A stretch of 64,000 bases of DNA, taken from NCBI GenBank assembly GCA_964019335.1, contig OZ025674.1, positions 124,001-188,000 on the forward strand, given 5' to 3'. Positions 9,506 through 19,806 of this stretch are shown in pieces. Each line of letters opens with the position of its first letter. Within the stretch, counting starts at the first letter, position 1. The notes below the pieces were generated by a model. The model was not told the origin of the DNA. It did not search any database and saw nothing but the letters and a program-made list of their open reading frames with translations. Source of the stretch: Diplonema japonicum (lineage: Eukaryota; Euglenozoa; Diplonemea; Diplonemida; Diplonemidae). A program made the translations under genes and the position numbers.

Positions 9506-10217
9506 GTTGTTGCGAGAACGAGTCTTTGACTTGTCCGAACTGAAGGGGAACGTTTGGCAACGTGTTTTACGGGTTTACAAACTTCTCCAGGTTTTGCCCT
9601 GGCACGTACAAACAACGCTTCTTTTTTTTTTTTTTTTTTTTTTTTTTGGTGCTTGAAACCATGATGAGGATAGCACCTGGAGGAGTTGCAAAGTTGAATC
9701 CGAAACTGGGAGATACCCAGTTCTACAAGAGCCTCCCGTTGCAGCTCTCATGCGGAGCCAAAAAAAAATAATAATAATAATAATAATATCTCCTTCACTG
9801 CTAAATTGCCTTTTTAAAAAAAAACTTGTCCCCCATTTCCTTTTTTTCATGCTTGTTTCTTTGGTTTGTAAATCGGTGATCTTCCATTTACCCATTCTTT
9901 TATTTTTTCTGTTTTTTTTTTTCCAAAGACATCGTGAACGGGGGAGAGGGAAGAGAAAAAAAAAAAGGAAAAAAAAAAAGCACAGTTTCTTCAAAAAAGC
10001 CCACTGTTGGTTAATATACACGATGCAAGCTGCATCAAGGGGGTAGGGGAGGAAGGGAGGAATAATAAAGAGGGGGTGAGAAAAAAAAAAGAGGGGGGAA
10101 AAAAAAAACACCATCCACCTCCGTTCTCCCCATCAATTCAAAAAAAAAATCTCTTTTTTTTTTTTTTTTTACCCCCACACTTTTTTAATTCCAAAACAGC
10201 AACAAAAAAAAAAAAAA
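9330..10217. other. Intergenic spacer, homopolymers and one repeat copy
   Basis: Dominated by T runs (9338-9360, 9478-9505), a C run of about 20 near 9371, an ATA/ATT microsatellite at 9769-9788, and A runs. It contains one copy of a dispersed repeat (about 9670-9724). No gene is seen. Confidence 0.6.
9670..9724 (+). repeat. Dispersed repeat, copy 1 of pair with 21.7 kb
   Basis: About 54 bp sharing the core CGAAACTGGGAGATACC, and a preceding GCAC-TGGAGGAGT-GCAA stretch, with 21711-21763. The two copies are in the same orientation and differ by scattered substitutions and one indel. Origin unknown; it could be a relic of a mobile element or a small RNA. Confidence 0.5.
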
Positions 10218-11123
10218 ATGACAGAAGTAGAGATAAAATGCAGCTCTGAAGTTGCATTTTCGGAATTGGAAGCACTGGTAACGATGCCAGGATACGTGAG
10301 CTTAGAGCTGGAAGAAGAAGAAGGGACGATGAACGTGTGGGTGGTGATGTTCAGTTGTGTAGAGGCAGCTGACACAGCAGTGTTCATGTTGCTAGGACAG
10401 AAAACAAAAAATGGGCATATTTTGAACGTGAAGAGAAAGGAAGAAGAAGACGACGCCGGCACCGGCGATATGTGGGAAGGGCACAGGAACGAACACCAGG
10501 TAAGAGCGAAAATATCAACAGCAGGCAATGACTGGAAAGCATTCATTTCTCAAGAGGACAACAAGGCACCCGAGTCGGTAGGACTGAACACTTTGCTCGA
10601 TCAAACAGCCACACAACCTGAGAAAAAAAGACGGAAAATATATGTTGCACCAACAGACCCTTGGATGAGCCATATCCCCCCCCCTCCTGTTACCCTTCGG
10701 ACCCCAAAAACCTTTATCCCTGTGAAGTTAAACTTTACATCCCTGCGTCATCTGAGGGATTCTAAACAGGACTTCTACGTCAGGCAAGGTCCTGGGCACG
10801 CGTTCTCCCGCGTCCCTGTTACCTTAGACGAAATGAACAATGAGGTTCGGGAAAAGCCAGAGGTGGCTCCTTCTTCTCTCCCCATCGCGGTGGCGCTGAC
10901 CTGGGAGCACAGCAAGCCCAATATCGCTGCGTTGAAGAAAGCTGTGTCGAAGAAAGCCACGCTTGTTAAATGCCAGGTTAAGGTCGCGAAAAAACTAGCC
11001 GTCATGGGTTTTAAAACACCCGAGCAGGCCGCTCGTGCGTTGAAGGCACTGGCCCCCTTGCACTCTCGGTCGCAAATCATACCCGAGGATAAGATAGAAA
11101 TGTTCCTCAGCGGGGGGGTTTAA
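10218..11123 (+). CDS. Divergent RRM-like RNA-binding protein
   Basis: 301 residues, ATG immediately after an A run. Residues ~10-75 have the beta-alpha-beta-beta-alpha-beta order of an RRM (VAFSELEALVTMPGYVSLEL, then VVMFSCVEAADTAVFMLL, then GHILNVKR) but lack strong RNP1/RNP2 aromatics. A second possible RRM-like half lies at ~225-295 (GFKTPEQAARALKAL). A KKRRK cluster near 137 may be a nuclear signal. RNA binding is inferred. Post-transcriptional regulators are abundant in euglenozoans, which fits, but specificity cannot be read. Confidence 0.55.
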   Translation: MTEVEIKCSSEVAFSELEALVTMPGYVSLELEEEEGTMNVWVVMFSCVEAADTAVFMLLGQKTKNGHILNVKRKEEEDDAGTGDMWEGHRNEHQVRAKISTAGNDWKAFISQEDNKAPESVGLNTLLDQTATQPEKKRRKIYVAPTDPWMSHIPPPPVTLRTPKTFIPVKLNFTSLRHLRDSKQDFYVRQGPGHAFSRVPVTLDEMNNEVREKPEVAPSSLPIAVALTWEHSKPNIAALKKAVSKKATLVKCQVKVAKKLAVMGFKTPEQAARALKALAPLHSRSQIIPEDKIEMFLSGGV

Positions 11124-11399
11124 ATATGAAAATAGGGGAGGGGTGGGTGGAATCTCTAGTGGGCATATCAAATTTAAAAGAAAGAAGTGTTGTTGTTTTT
11201 TTTTCTTTTTTTTTTTCTTTTTGTTTTTTTTGTTTTTTTTTTTTTTTTTTCTTCCTTCGTTCTTATTTTTTTTTTTTTTTTTATATCTCTAAACACCGTG
11301 TGTATGCCTGGGAGTGCTGCCGGGAAAAGAAAAAAAAAAAAAAAAAAAAAAAAAAACACAAGAAGAAAAAGCGGGGGTGCGGATATAAAAAGAAAAAAG

Positions 11400-12947
11400 A
11401 TGAATGTGTGGGCCGCCTGCATGGTGGCGAAGGCAAAACGCGAGGAAAAAACGAAGAAGGACAGAAGAGCGGCGGCGGTACTGGAGAAACCCCAGTGGGA
11501 GGTATGGGCGGATAAGTCCCTGGACCATGTCGTGAAACCGCCGCCTCCGGTCAGCAAACGACGCAGGTCGTCCTCCTCCTCATCGTCCACAACTGCTCGA
11601 AGAAAAAAAAAACGGAAAAAAAAGGAGAAAAAAAAACGCAAGAACAAACCCGACAAAAAAGAAACGACCACCCCCACCCCCGTCCCTCCCATGTCAACCC
11701 ATCTGTTCCAGTTAGCAAGTGAAGCCGGCAGCCTGCCAGAAGGCGAAGAACGGAGCGAATTAATAACCAAAGCAGCGGCTCTGTTCAACACAGATTCGCC
11801 GCCTAGTGATATCGCTGCATTGGTAGCTATTGAGCATACAAAGGATGTCGAGAAGCTTGGAAAAATATTGAAAACATGCGAAACCAAAGGGTACTTATCG
11901 GGGATGGTAAAGGCATGTGAGAAACTACAAACCACGCACGTAGCAAACCCATCGCTGAGCAACGTGGTGAAATCGCTGCAGTACTCCAACAAGCGGTACA
12001 GGGTGGCACAGGCTGTCATGGAGGGAACCGGGATGGGAAGACACATCTCCAAAGCAATCGCAAACCCAATCAACAACACCCACCCGAACACACCATTGAC
12101 ATGCGACGTGTGTCTTCCAGGAAACTGTTGCTGTCAAATCGGGGAGGGACCGACCATGCTTGAGAGGACAATACAGAAGAACGACATGACCGCCTTGAAG
12201 GTAGCCCAGCACGTGATGGGTTTGAAAACCCTAAAAGTTCTCAACTGGACCCGTGTCCTGTCTACCGCAGTGGCGACCCACAACGAGGCACTTGTCGGGT
12301 GCGTTTTTGAAAACCCGTTTCTGGTACATAGAAATAACTTCAGATTCAACGATATTTCCTTTGGCAGCAAGGACCTCCAAGAGAAGCTCCTCAAATGGAT
12401 GCTCCTCAATACTGTCACGATGGCCTCAGTTCGAGCCGCATGCGGGTTGCATCCTATTGACGTGCAGGGCTTCCCGTCTTGTATCACAAAAGCTTCGCTC
12501 TACCTCAACGATGAGCCCTGGAAGCCTTCGTCTCATCGTTTTTTCTCATTAAGGTATCGGCAGGCCGTGCTGTCCGTTTGCAGAGGGGTGCGGCGGTACA
12601 GAGGAAGGTGTCGTATTGGTGTGAAATCTCTTTTCAGGATTCTAGAGTACCTGCCTAAGACCGACCTGCCCCCTTACACCACTGTGGCTGTGTACACCTC
12701 ACCTTCCCCTGCACCTCATCAGAATGAACTTGACGATGCGCTCATTGCTTTTGAAGCAATGTTTGGCGCTGCTACCCCTTTGCATTTCATGTCTAAGACT
12801 TCTGTTGTTGTGTGGGCGACGGACAACACCTTCGGAAGCGAGCCCACCATATTGGCGGGCAACCCGTACACAGGGCAGGACTTCGAGTTTGAAAAGAAGG
12901 CTGTTGTTCGGTCTGTGGTACCGTTGGTGCCTGTGTGGCTGTTCTAA
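11400..12947 (+). CDS. Unknown protein with Lys/Ser-rich N-terminus
   Basis: 515 residues from the ATG at 11400. An in-frame ATG at 11304 lies before the first AG after the long T-tract, so the later start is preferred. Residues ~1-95 are extremely basic with a Ser run (KRRRSSSSSSS, KKKRKKKEKKK), suggesting nuclear or nucleolar targeting. The rest is helical and repetitive in feel (EHTKDVEKLGKILKTCETKG, VAQHVMGLKTLKVLNW), like an ankyrin- or HEAT-type solenoid, with a Cys-rich patch (CDVCLPGNCCC) near 240. No family is recognised. Sequence composition is coding-like to the stop at 12945. Confidence 0.6.
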   Translation: MNVWAACMVAKAKREEKTKKDRRAAAVLEKPQWEVWADKSLDHVVKPPPPVSKRRRSSSSSSSTTARRKKKRKKKEKKKRKNKPDKKETTTPTPVPPMSTHLFQLASEAGSLPEGEERSELITKAAALFNTDSPPSDIAALVAIEHTKDVEKLGKILKTCETKGYLSGMVKACEKLQTTHVANPSLSNVVKSLQYSNKRYRVAQAVMEGTGMGRHISKAIANPINNTHPNTPLTCDVCLPGNCCCQIGEGPTMLERTIQKNDMTALKVAQHVMGLKTLKVLNWTRVLSTAVATHNEALVGCVFENPFLVHRNNFRFNDISFGSKDLQEKLLKWMLLNTVTMASVRAACGLHPIDVQGFPSCITKASLYLNDEPWKPSSHRFFSLRYRQAVLSVCRGVRRYRGRCRIGVKSLFRILEYLPKTDLPPYTTVAVYTSPSPAPHQNELDDALIAFEAMFGAATPLHFMSKTSVVVWATDNTFGSEPTILAGNPYTGQDFEFEKKAVVRSVVPLVPVWLF

Positions 12948-12995
12948 TTTTTTTTTTCTTTCTTTTTTCTTTCGCATCTTACTGTATCAAAAAGC

Positions 12996-13095
12996 ATGGG
13001 GTGGGGCGTGATCACCAAACAAAACATGCACCACGGGGGACAGCTGCAAGACGTCCCGATGGGGACGAAAGCAGACCCAGTTGGAGAGTATGTCG

Positions 13096-13147
<52 letters not shown>

Positions 13148-14408
13148 CTAGATGGCTTGACACGGTGAACGCCCCCGACTCGCCTGCCAACTCGCAGCAG
13201 CTCTCGAACCTCATAGAGTATGTAGTGGACGCGCTGTGCTTCGGCGACGGGAACACCTCGTTCGACACGAGCTTCAAGTCGCTGAGTGGGAGCCAGCGGT
13301 CCGCACAACACATTCATGAGAAGGAGCAGGCCGTCCGAGTAGACCGGTTATTCGGACCTGTGTTCAAAGCCCGCCCAGCGACCCCGAAGGAACAGGCTCA
13401 ACACCCCCCAATGTCCGCGATCGGAGGCGCACTCCAACCCGGCATGGGTTTGGGCAAGCCCATCAAACAAGAATCGCGACAAATGTACCAACAAGCGCCT
13501 CAAGCGGGGGTGCCAAACGGTGTGGTCAACACCTTACAGCAGGCTATTGATAAACTGAACTCAAGAAAGTCCGCTGTTGACAAGGCGCCCGAGGCGATCA
13601 AAGCCATGCCAGATGCAACGCTGCTGGAAGAAAAGCGGAATTTGAAGCAAGGGTTGCGCTCCTTTGACGTTCTCTTTGAAAAGGTGACGGGACGGACGCC
13701 GGAGAAGAACGACAAGGAGCCCCTTCGGACTGTCTATGCGTACTACAAAGAGTTGAAAAAGGAAATCGGGATACGAGGGACCAACCACCCTACCTCCGCG
13801 ATGGCAGTTGCTATGCACGAGAAAGACGATGTCCCAATGAGGCCCACAGCACCTACCACTACCAACAACCATAGGTATCAGAAGACGGGGGCGCTGCCCT
13901 ATGGTGGGGCCGCCTCGGCGCGGTCTTCCTTTGACTCAGCGCGGACTGCGGTGTCGGGGGAGTCGACGGCAACTCATCAACCCCAACAGCAGCCCCAGTA
14001 CGCATCTTCTTACTCCCTCCAGCAGCCACAACAACCGCAGCAGCAGCCACAACAACAACAGCCCCAAGGTGCATCTGGCGGTGTTTCCTACGTTGATATG
14101 CGGCAACAGCTTCCTACCAGTTGCCACCAGCTCACCCCGGAGGAGTTGGAAAGTTTGAAAATTGAAAAAAAGTATTTTTTTGCGGGGGGGAAAAAAAAAT
14201 GTACAGAGCCATAAAACGAAGATTATTCGAGTTCATGAGTAGGTTCAAGGAAAAACACGGTAGGGAGGTGAAATCAAGAGAAGACAGGGCGCCTTGTGCA
14301 GCAGAGTACGAGAGGTATGGAAGGAAAAAAGGGGGGGGGGGGGGGGAAACGTATTACCTTTCCCGCAGATACCGCCACTTAAAAGCACTGCTGCAAAGTA
14401 CTGAATAA
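12996..14408 (+). CDS. FAM13-motif protein with Gln/Pro-rich linker (4 exons)
   Basis: Exons 12996..13087, 13152..14171, 14207..14314 and 14369..14408 encode 419 residues. Introns are 64, 35 and 54 nt, starting GTATGT, GTATTT and GTATGG. Intron 1 is a 49-nt A run between donor and CCTAG; intron 3 carries a G run. The same conserved pattern occurs twice. Around residues ~205-255 it reads EEKRNLKQGLRSFDVLF, then GRTP, then KEPLRTVYAYYKELK. At the C-terminus, rebuilt only by splicing exons 2-4, it reads IEKKAIKRRLFEFMSRF, then GREV, then RAPCAAEYERYRHLKALL. This EK-LK-F-GR-P-Y-Y-LK spacing is that of the FAM13A-C motif. A Gln/Pro tract lies at ~315-345. Function unknown. Confidence 0.72.
13088..13151 (+). 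repeat. Poly(A)-filled intron of the FAM13-motif gene
   Basis: A 64-nt intron: GTATGTCG, then 49 consecutive A (13096-13144), then CTCCTAG. Splicing joins phase-2 exon ends to give VGEWLDTVNAP in frame. Confidence 0.7.
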
Positions 14409-15118
14409 TATTGGGGGGGAGGAAAAGATGAGTTTCTATTTTTTGAGAGTTTTTTTTGTTTTATTTTTTTTTTTATATTGTCCTCCCCCCCCAGTTGTAC
14501 CAGTATCTGTACCACCCCTTCATATGAAAAGTTGGGTGGGGAGGGGAAGGGGGTGGTTCTGGTTGTACTCTGTGGGGAGAGAAAGAGAGAGCAAACGAAG
14601 ACTGAAGTTGGGTAAAAGAAAAGAGAAAAAAAAAAAGAAAAAAAAGAAAAAAAAAGCAATTTCAGTCTGCCTTCCGCCCCCTTTTTTTACACCTAGGAGG
14701 AGTGGAAGCCCTTGTGTCAATTTACCCCCAAAAGTTTTTTTTTTTGGTTCCCCAGCGACTTTTCTTCCCCTCGAAATTTTATTGTCCTCATCCCCATTAT
14801 TTTCTTTGGTAGCAAATCGGTATGTACATGACCCAAAAAAAACCCTTTATTTGATGCCTTGAGGTTTCTTTTTCTTTTCCGCACTTTTTTTTTTTTTATC
14901 CCTTTCTTATTCTTTCATTACCTTAGATGCAATTATTTTCTTTTTCTTTTTTTTATTTTTTTTTGCTATGTGTTTGTTTGTTTTTTTTTCTTTTTTTTTT
15001 TTTTTCAAAAGGGAAAAAGAGAAAAAAAAAGTAGTGATTTATACGGAGTAGGGAGATGAGGGGGTGGGGGGGATGGGAAAGTTAGAACGAAGGCAAAAAT
15101 GGGGGTTGAAAGATTTTT

Positions 15119-15152
<34 letters not shown>

Positions 15153-15615
15153 GCGTCTTCCCCTCGGTCCCCTTCCTTTTTTTTTGCAAGAAAGAAAAAA
15201 AGGCAAAAATATTTCCCCTTTCCCTCCCCCTCTCCTGTCTCTTTACCCTTAGTTCGAGTATTTTGTCCTTCCTGGACTTATAGGTTGTGACAATTAAAGC
15301 ATGCCCTGGACACTCAAACCCTCTTTCTTTATGCCCCCCCCCCCTTTTTTTTACTAGATAGATGACAAAATATTCATTTTTCCACGGCATTCCCCCCCCC
15401 GTCCCTTTTATTTCTTTCCCCTGCTTGTGTTGTTTTTTGTGTCCCACTTTACCCCCTCCCTCTTTTTTCTTCCAATCCCCCACCCAGCTTTTTTTTTTTC
15501 CCTATCGTTTTTCTTTATTATTGTGTTTATTGAGGGTTTTTTTTTCTTCTTCTTTTTTTCTTGTTTTTTTTCTTCTTTCTTTTTTTGTTTTTCCTCGCCC
15601 CCCACGGGAATTAAA

Positions 15616-15651
<36 letters not shown>

Positions 15652-15693
15652 AGCTCTTTTTTACACCACATTCAACAAGCACAAAAAAAAACA
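14409..15693. other. Intergenic spacer, low complexity
   Basis: T-rich and A-rich tracts, T runs at 15121-15151, and a long pyrimidine block 15360-15600 before the VWA gene. A 33-nt A run (about 15618-15650) precedes that gene's leader. No gene is seen. Confidence 0.6.
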
Positions 15694-17208
15694 ATGTCGG
15701 GTGAAGGTTCCAAGCCAGTTGAGGGTTCCAACCTGCACATCAGTCTCAAAGGCGAGACAGAGTTCCCTGTGGTAGCCTCCGGGATAGAGAAGAAAATGCT
15801 TGCCATGGCTTGCATCAAAGCGCCTGAAATAAAGGACGAGCAAGAGCAGCGGTCCGCCGTGAAGATCTGCGCGGTAATCGACAGAAGCGGCAGCATGCGT
15901 GGCGAGAAGCTCAACATGGTTGCTCAAACGCTTGAATTCGTCGTGCGAGAGCTCAGCGCAAACGATCAATTCGGGATTGTGACCTACGACAACAGTGTAA
16001 GGCAAGCACTACCAATGCTCATGATGGACAGCGGGAATCAACTAAAAGCCCTCTCAGCCATCAGGGGGATCAGACCAGGCGGTGCGACCAACCTCTCTGG
16101 CGGGCTTTTCGAAGGCATGCGTGAGATTATCCGACAGAAGCCGGCCACAACCACCGCGGACGCCAAAACTGTCTCAAACTGCGTGTGGCTGTTCACCGAT
16201 GGGCATGCCAACGAAGGTGTCACAACAACAGAAGGGATTACCACTGAAATGGACAAGCTTCTCGGCGATGATAGCGACATGGTTATCCACACCTTCGGGT
16301 TCGGCTCGTCACACAACGACGGTATGCTGAGAAGTATTGCGGAGGCAGGCAACGGGCAGTACTACTTCATCGAGAACGCAGCGGTTATCAAAGAGACCTT
16401 TGCGGAGTGTCTTGGAGGCCTGCTCACCGTCGTGGCTACAAACCTCGTCCTGAAGATGACACCTGCAGCAGGCGTCAAGCCCGAATCGTGCCTCAACGAT
16501 CTCAGCATAAACCTGGAAGACCTCACATTCAAGATGAAGGATATCTATTCAGAAGAAACACGCGATTTCGTCGTGGAGTTCACGCTCCCTGTTTCAGAAC
16601 CAACACCTTCCTTCCCTGTCGCTAGCGTTGTCCTCGTTTACACCTCGTCAAATGGAAAGGAGCAGGAAGAACGCATTGCCATCACCATCCCCAGAAAAGC
16701 CGATGTGGAGGAAGCCAAGATTGAAGTCAACGAAGGAGTTGACATCCAGAGGAACAGGCTAGAAACTGCAAACGCCATGCAGCAGGCTAAGGTTGAGGCC
16801 GACAGAGGTGAGTTCGAGATGGCAAGAATTACAGTCGAGTGCGCTAAGAAGAAGGTTATGGAGTCGAGGAGCTGCAAGGCTGAACGCTGTAGTGACCTGT
16901 ACGAGGATCTAGATGGTGTTGAGAAGTATATGTCCTCCAGCCAATGGAATTACGGGAAGAAATGTGTGAATGCATCAGAGATGTCACACCGTATGCAGCG
17001 CTCTTGCGGTGCCAAGACAAAGTACAAGACTGCAAAGCAAGCTTGCATGATCGCAAGTTCTTCAGTCCCTGTTATGCCCCCTACTGGTCCTGCTGCTGCT
17101 GTTGCTCCTGCTGCTCCATCTCTTGTCCCCATTGCGGTTCTTGAGGCGCAAAGTACGGCGCCTATGGACAAAAAAATGAGTAATAAGAAGAAGGTTACCC
17201 TGAGCTAG
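15694..17208 (+). CDS. von Willebrand factor A domain protein
   Basis: 504 residues, start at MSGEGSK after an A run. Residues ~55-240 form a VWA domain with an intact metal-dependent adhesion site: DRSGSM (D63, S65, S67), the Thr of GGATNLSGG and the Asp of FTDGHANEG. The following ~130 residues are beta-rich, as in the Vwaint-type region of VWA proteins (VVEFTLPV, VASVVLVYTSS). The C-terminal part is helical with many Cys, ending in an Ala/Pro-rich and basic tail. No signal peptide or membrane anchor is visible, so an intracellular protein-protein interaction role is likely. The ligand is unknown. Confidence 0.85.
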   Translation: MSGEGSKPVEGSNLHISLKGETEFPVVASGIEKKMLAMACIKAPEIKDEQEQRSAVKICAVIDRSGSMRGEKLNMVAQTLEFVVRELSANDQFGIVTYDNSVRQALPMLMMDSGNQLKALSAIRGIRPGGATNLSGGLFEGMREIIRQKPATTTADAKTVSNCVWLFTDGHANEGVTTTEGITTEMDKLLGDDSDMVIHTFGFGSSHNDGMLRSIAEAGNGQYYFIENAAVIKETFAECLGGLLTVVATNLVLKMTPAAGVKPESCLNDLSINLEDLTFKMKDIYSEETRDFVVEFTLPVSEPTPSFPVASVVLVYTSSNGKEQEERIAITIPRKADVEEAKIEVNEGVDIQRNRLETANAMQQAKVEADRGEFEMARITVECAKKKVMESRSCKAERCSDLYEDLDGVEKYMSSSQWNYGKKCVNASEMSHRMQRSCGAKTKYKTAKQACMIASSSVPVMPPTGPAAAVAPAAPSLVPIAVLEAQSTAPMDKKMSNKKKVTLS

Positions 17209-18006
17209 ACCCCGAGAAAATACTTTCCCCCCCCCCTTCTCTTTTTTCTTTTTTTTTTATACAAGAAGAAAAAAAAGAAAAAAAAAACGCCCTAGCCTTT
17301 TCTTGCGCTCCCCCCTCCTTTTTTTTTAAGAGGAGGGTCCGCGCGAAGTTTTTTTAAAATTGAGATACAAAGGGGAAAGAAGAAAGAAAAGAAAAATGGG
17401 GGGGGGGGAAAGCCGCCTTTTGCACAAAAAAAAATGGGTAAAACCAGAAAATTAAAGATTTCCTCTTTCTTTTTTTTTCTTTCTTTTTCTTTTTCTTGAC
17501 CCTTGTTATTTTTTTTTTCCTTAAAAAAATCTTTTTTTTTTTTGCTTGAACAAGAAAAACAAAAAATTGATAATGAATTGTTATTGCTAAAAAGAGTAGT
17601 GGGCTTATCCTTCTACAGGTTAACTCCGTCTGTGCACAAACAACAATCGACTGACTCTTTTTCTTCTCTCTATCCTTTTTTCTTAACGGGTTTTTAAGAT
17701 CCATTTTATTCCTCTCTTTTTTCTGTTTCTTTTTTTTTTTCTTCCTTTTATTTATTTATGTTCTTTTCTGCTCTGAACGCGGCAGTTGTGCCTCAAACAA
17801 CATGTGTCAGTGATAGTCCACTGATTACAAAAAAAAGAAATTAAAAAAGATTAAAAAAAAAAAAAGCAATTTAGAAATAAAAATAAACCACCCAGAGCAT
17901 CCCCATTCTATCCCTGCCCTCAAAAAAGAATATTCCCCCCCCCCCCTTTTTTGTTCATAATCAAGAACCAAAAAAAAAAAAAAAAAAAAAGCGTGCACAC
18001 AGAAAA
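17209..18006. other. Intergenic spacer, low complexity
   Basis: Mixed poly(A), poly(T) and C tracts with no coding-like segment. An A run near 17970-17990 lies just before the next start codon. Confidence 0.6.
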
Positions 18007-19806
18007 ATGGAAATATACCTCCGCGGGGCCGGGCTGAAGGACGAGATGGTCGAGATACAGGCATGGTGGACCGTGGACGAATTGGAACACGCGTGCAAGG
18101 AAATATTCGGGCTTGAAAACCTTCAACTTACATTGGATGGGGAGACCATAACAGGGGACCTCCAGAGGTTAAGCTTGGTGGCGGGAGACACCATCGAAGT
18201 CCTCCCCACTGAAGGCCAAAAATCTACATCCAGAATTATCGAAAAATTCGGAAGTTTACAAGCCGTCACACAACAGCTCATCGAAGAGGTGGTTGCGAAC
18301 GACGACCACGATACACTCACACATCTTATGTCGGCCGGGTTGATGACAAAAGAAACAATCGAGAAAAGTACCCAACAATGCCTGTCCAGAACGGCAGGGG
18401 GAAAAGAATGCCTTCGCATTCTATTAACCGCCGGTGGTGTCGGCACTTACACCAACACAAGCGACACTGCAACCCATGTTATCATATCTGAGTGTGTCCC
18501 CGTAGACATACTGTGGTTCAGCTCCTTCCTCACCAACTGCGTGGGGTACGGTTCGCTTCACGCGCTTCGCACGGTTGTCGCCAGGGATCCTTCCGTTGTA
18601 ACAGCGATATTAAACTATCGAACTTGGTTGTTTTGGCATGCTGCCAATTGTTGCCATCTTAACGTGCTGCGTTACTTCCTAGAGGAGCTCTCACCTGATC
18701 GAGGCAGCGGGGATGAACTCCTGCGCAACGACGCGCTCATCGACATGGTCCACTTCACAGTGCTGCAGTACCTCGTCGATCGATGTCAGGACATGGACCG
18801 AAAATTCTCCGTTTTGTGCGGAGCATGCAGAAAGGGTGAGCTTGACATAGTGAAGCATCTTGTGGAGACATGCAAGGTACCATTGTGTATCGACCTTTGC
18901 AGATACTCTGCTCTCGACACAGCAGTTTCATGTGAAATGATTCCATGCGTTGTGTATCTTGTGGAAATTGCACGGAAGACCGGGATCCTCCAGGACCTCC
19001 TCATCCACAACAAGGTGTCCCTTCTCACCACTGCTGTGATTGCACCCCTTCCCCAGTATACGGGTGGTGCTTTGCAGTATCTTCTTCGCAATGTTGATAT
19101 TGATCTGAATGAAGGGTCGCCCTTGTGCCATGCTGCAGGTGTTGGGAATGAACATGCGTGCAAGGTTCTTTTGAAAGCCTTTGAGGAACGAAAGGTGACG
19201 CCGCTCGACAGTATCGTAGAGGGCGGGATTAGGGGAGGAGGCAGCTTCGTTCAATGCTGCGCCATTTACAACCTGAACGTAGTCGATGCAATGGAACAGG
19301 CACGCATGGTACCCATTATGAACATGGTTACAATGAATGGTGAGACACCTCTGTTCCTAGCAGCCAGGGTGGGGTCGGTGGAATGGTGCAGATGGCTAGT
19401 ACGCCATGCCCCACGGACCATTAATGTTTGCGATGAGGACGGTCAGTCCCCCCTTCTGATGGCCTGCTGCAACGGATCTTCCCATCTCGTTAAAACTCTG
19501 CTAAGCAGCGGGGCAGACCCCATGCTGCACTCGAAACACAACGACTGGCCGATATACTGGGCATGCCGCACAGGCTTACATGAAGTCATCCGCTGTTTGT
19601 ATAAAAACATGAGCGATGCCCCTAACCTTGATGGCTTCCTGGTGGCCGCCTCGCGCAAAGGCCACTTCCGGACTGTCACCACCCTGTTGGAAATGGGCGC
19701 TGAGGCAACCTGGATAGCCCTGTACTGGGCCAAGAGAAATGGACACCGGGATACAGCGGTCAAACTAGAATCAGTTCTTGCCAACCGCGAACAGGGGTCC
19801 AAGTAG
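18007..19806 (+). CDS. Ubiquitin-like/ankyrin-repeat protein
   Basis: 599 residues. Residues 1-68 form a ubiquitin-like fold (MEIYLRG, LQLTLDGETIT, LSLVAGDTIEVLP). Ankyrin-type helical repeats follow from ~85 to the end. The clearest is GETPLFLAARVGSVEWCRWL, then GQSPLLMACCNGSSHLVKTL with SSGADPMLHSK, then DWPIYWACRTGLHEVIRCLY. Earlier repeats are more degenerate (LCGACRKGELDIVKHLVE). No catalytic domain, signal peptide or membrane span is seen. A Ubl-ANK layout suggests an adaptor linking a bound partner to the ubiquitin/proteasome system; that is inference. Confidence 0.78.
   Translation: MEIYLRGAGLKDEMVEIQAWWTVDELEHACKEIFGLENLQLTLDGETITGDLQRLSLVAGDTIEVLPTEGQKSTSRIIEKFGSLQAVTQQLIEEVVANDDHDTLTHLMSAGLMTKETIEKSTQQCLSRTAGGKECLRILLTAGGVGTYTNTSDTATHVIISECVPVDILWFSSFLTNCVGYGSLHALRTVVARDPSVVTAILNYRTWLFWHAANCCHLNVLRYFLEELSPDRGSGDELLRNDALIDMVHFTVLQYLVDRCQDMDRKFSVLCGACRKGELDIVKHLVETCKVPLCIDLCRYSALDTAVSCEMIPCVVYLVEIARKTGILQDLLIHNKVSLLTTAVIAPLPQYTGGALQYLLRNVDIDLNEGSPLCHAAGVGNEHACKVLLKAFEERKVTPLDSIVEGGIRGGGSFVQCCAIYNLNVVDAMEQARMVPIMNMVTMNGETPLFLAARVGSVEWCRWLVRHAPRTINVCDEDGQSPLLMACCNGSSHLVKTLLSSGADPMLHSKHNDWPIYWACRTGLHEVIRCLYKNMSDAPNLDGFLVAASRKGHFRTVTTLLEMGAEATWIALYWAKRNGHRDTAVKLESVLANREQGSK

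Noticed and set aside
10498-10530. Possible intron GTAAGAGCG..ACAG within the RRM-like gene
   Set aside because: The frame is open straight through, the donor is not GTAT and the length (~22 nt) is below all other introns.
11174-12091. 305-codon - strand frame under the unknown protein at 11.4 kb
   Set aside because: No motif; it is a shadow of a + gene with a better start context and acceptor.
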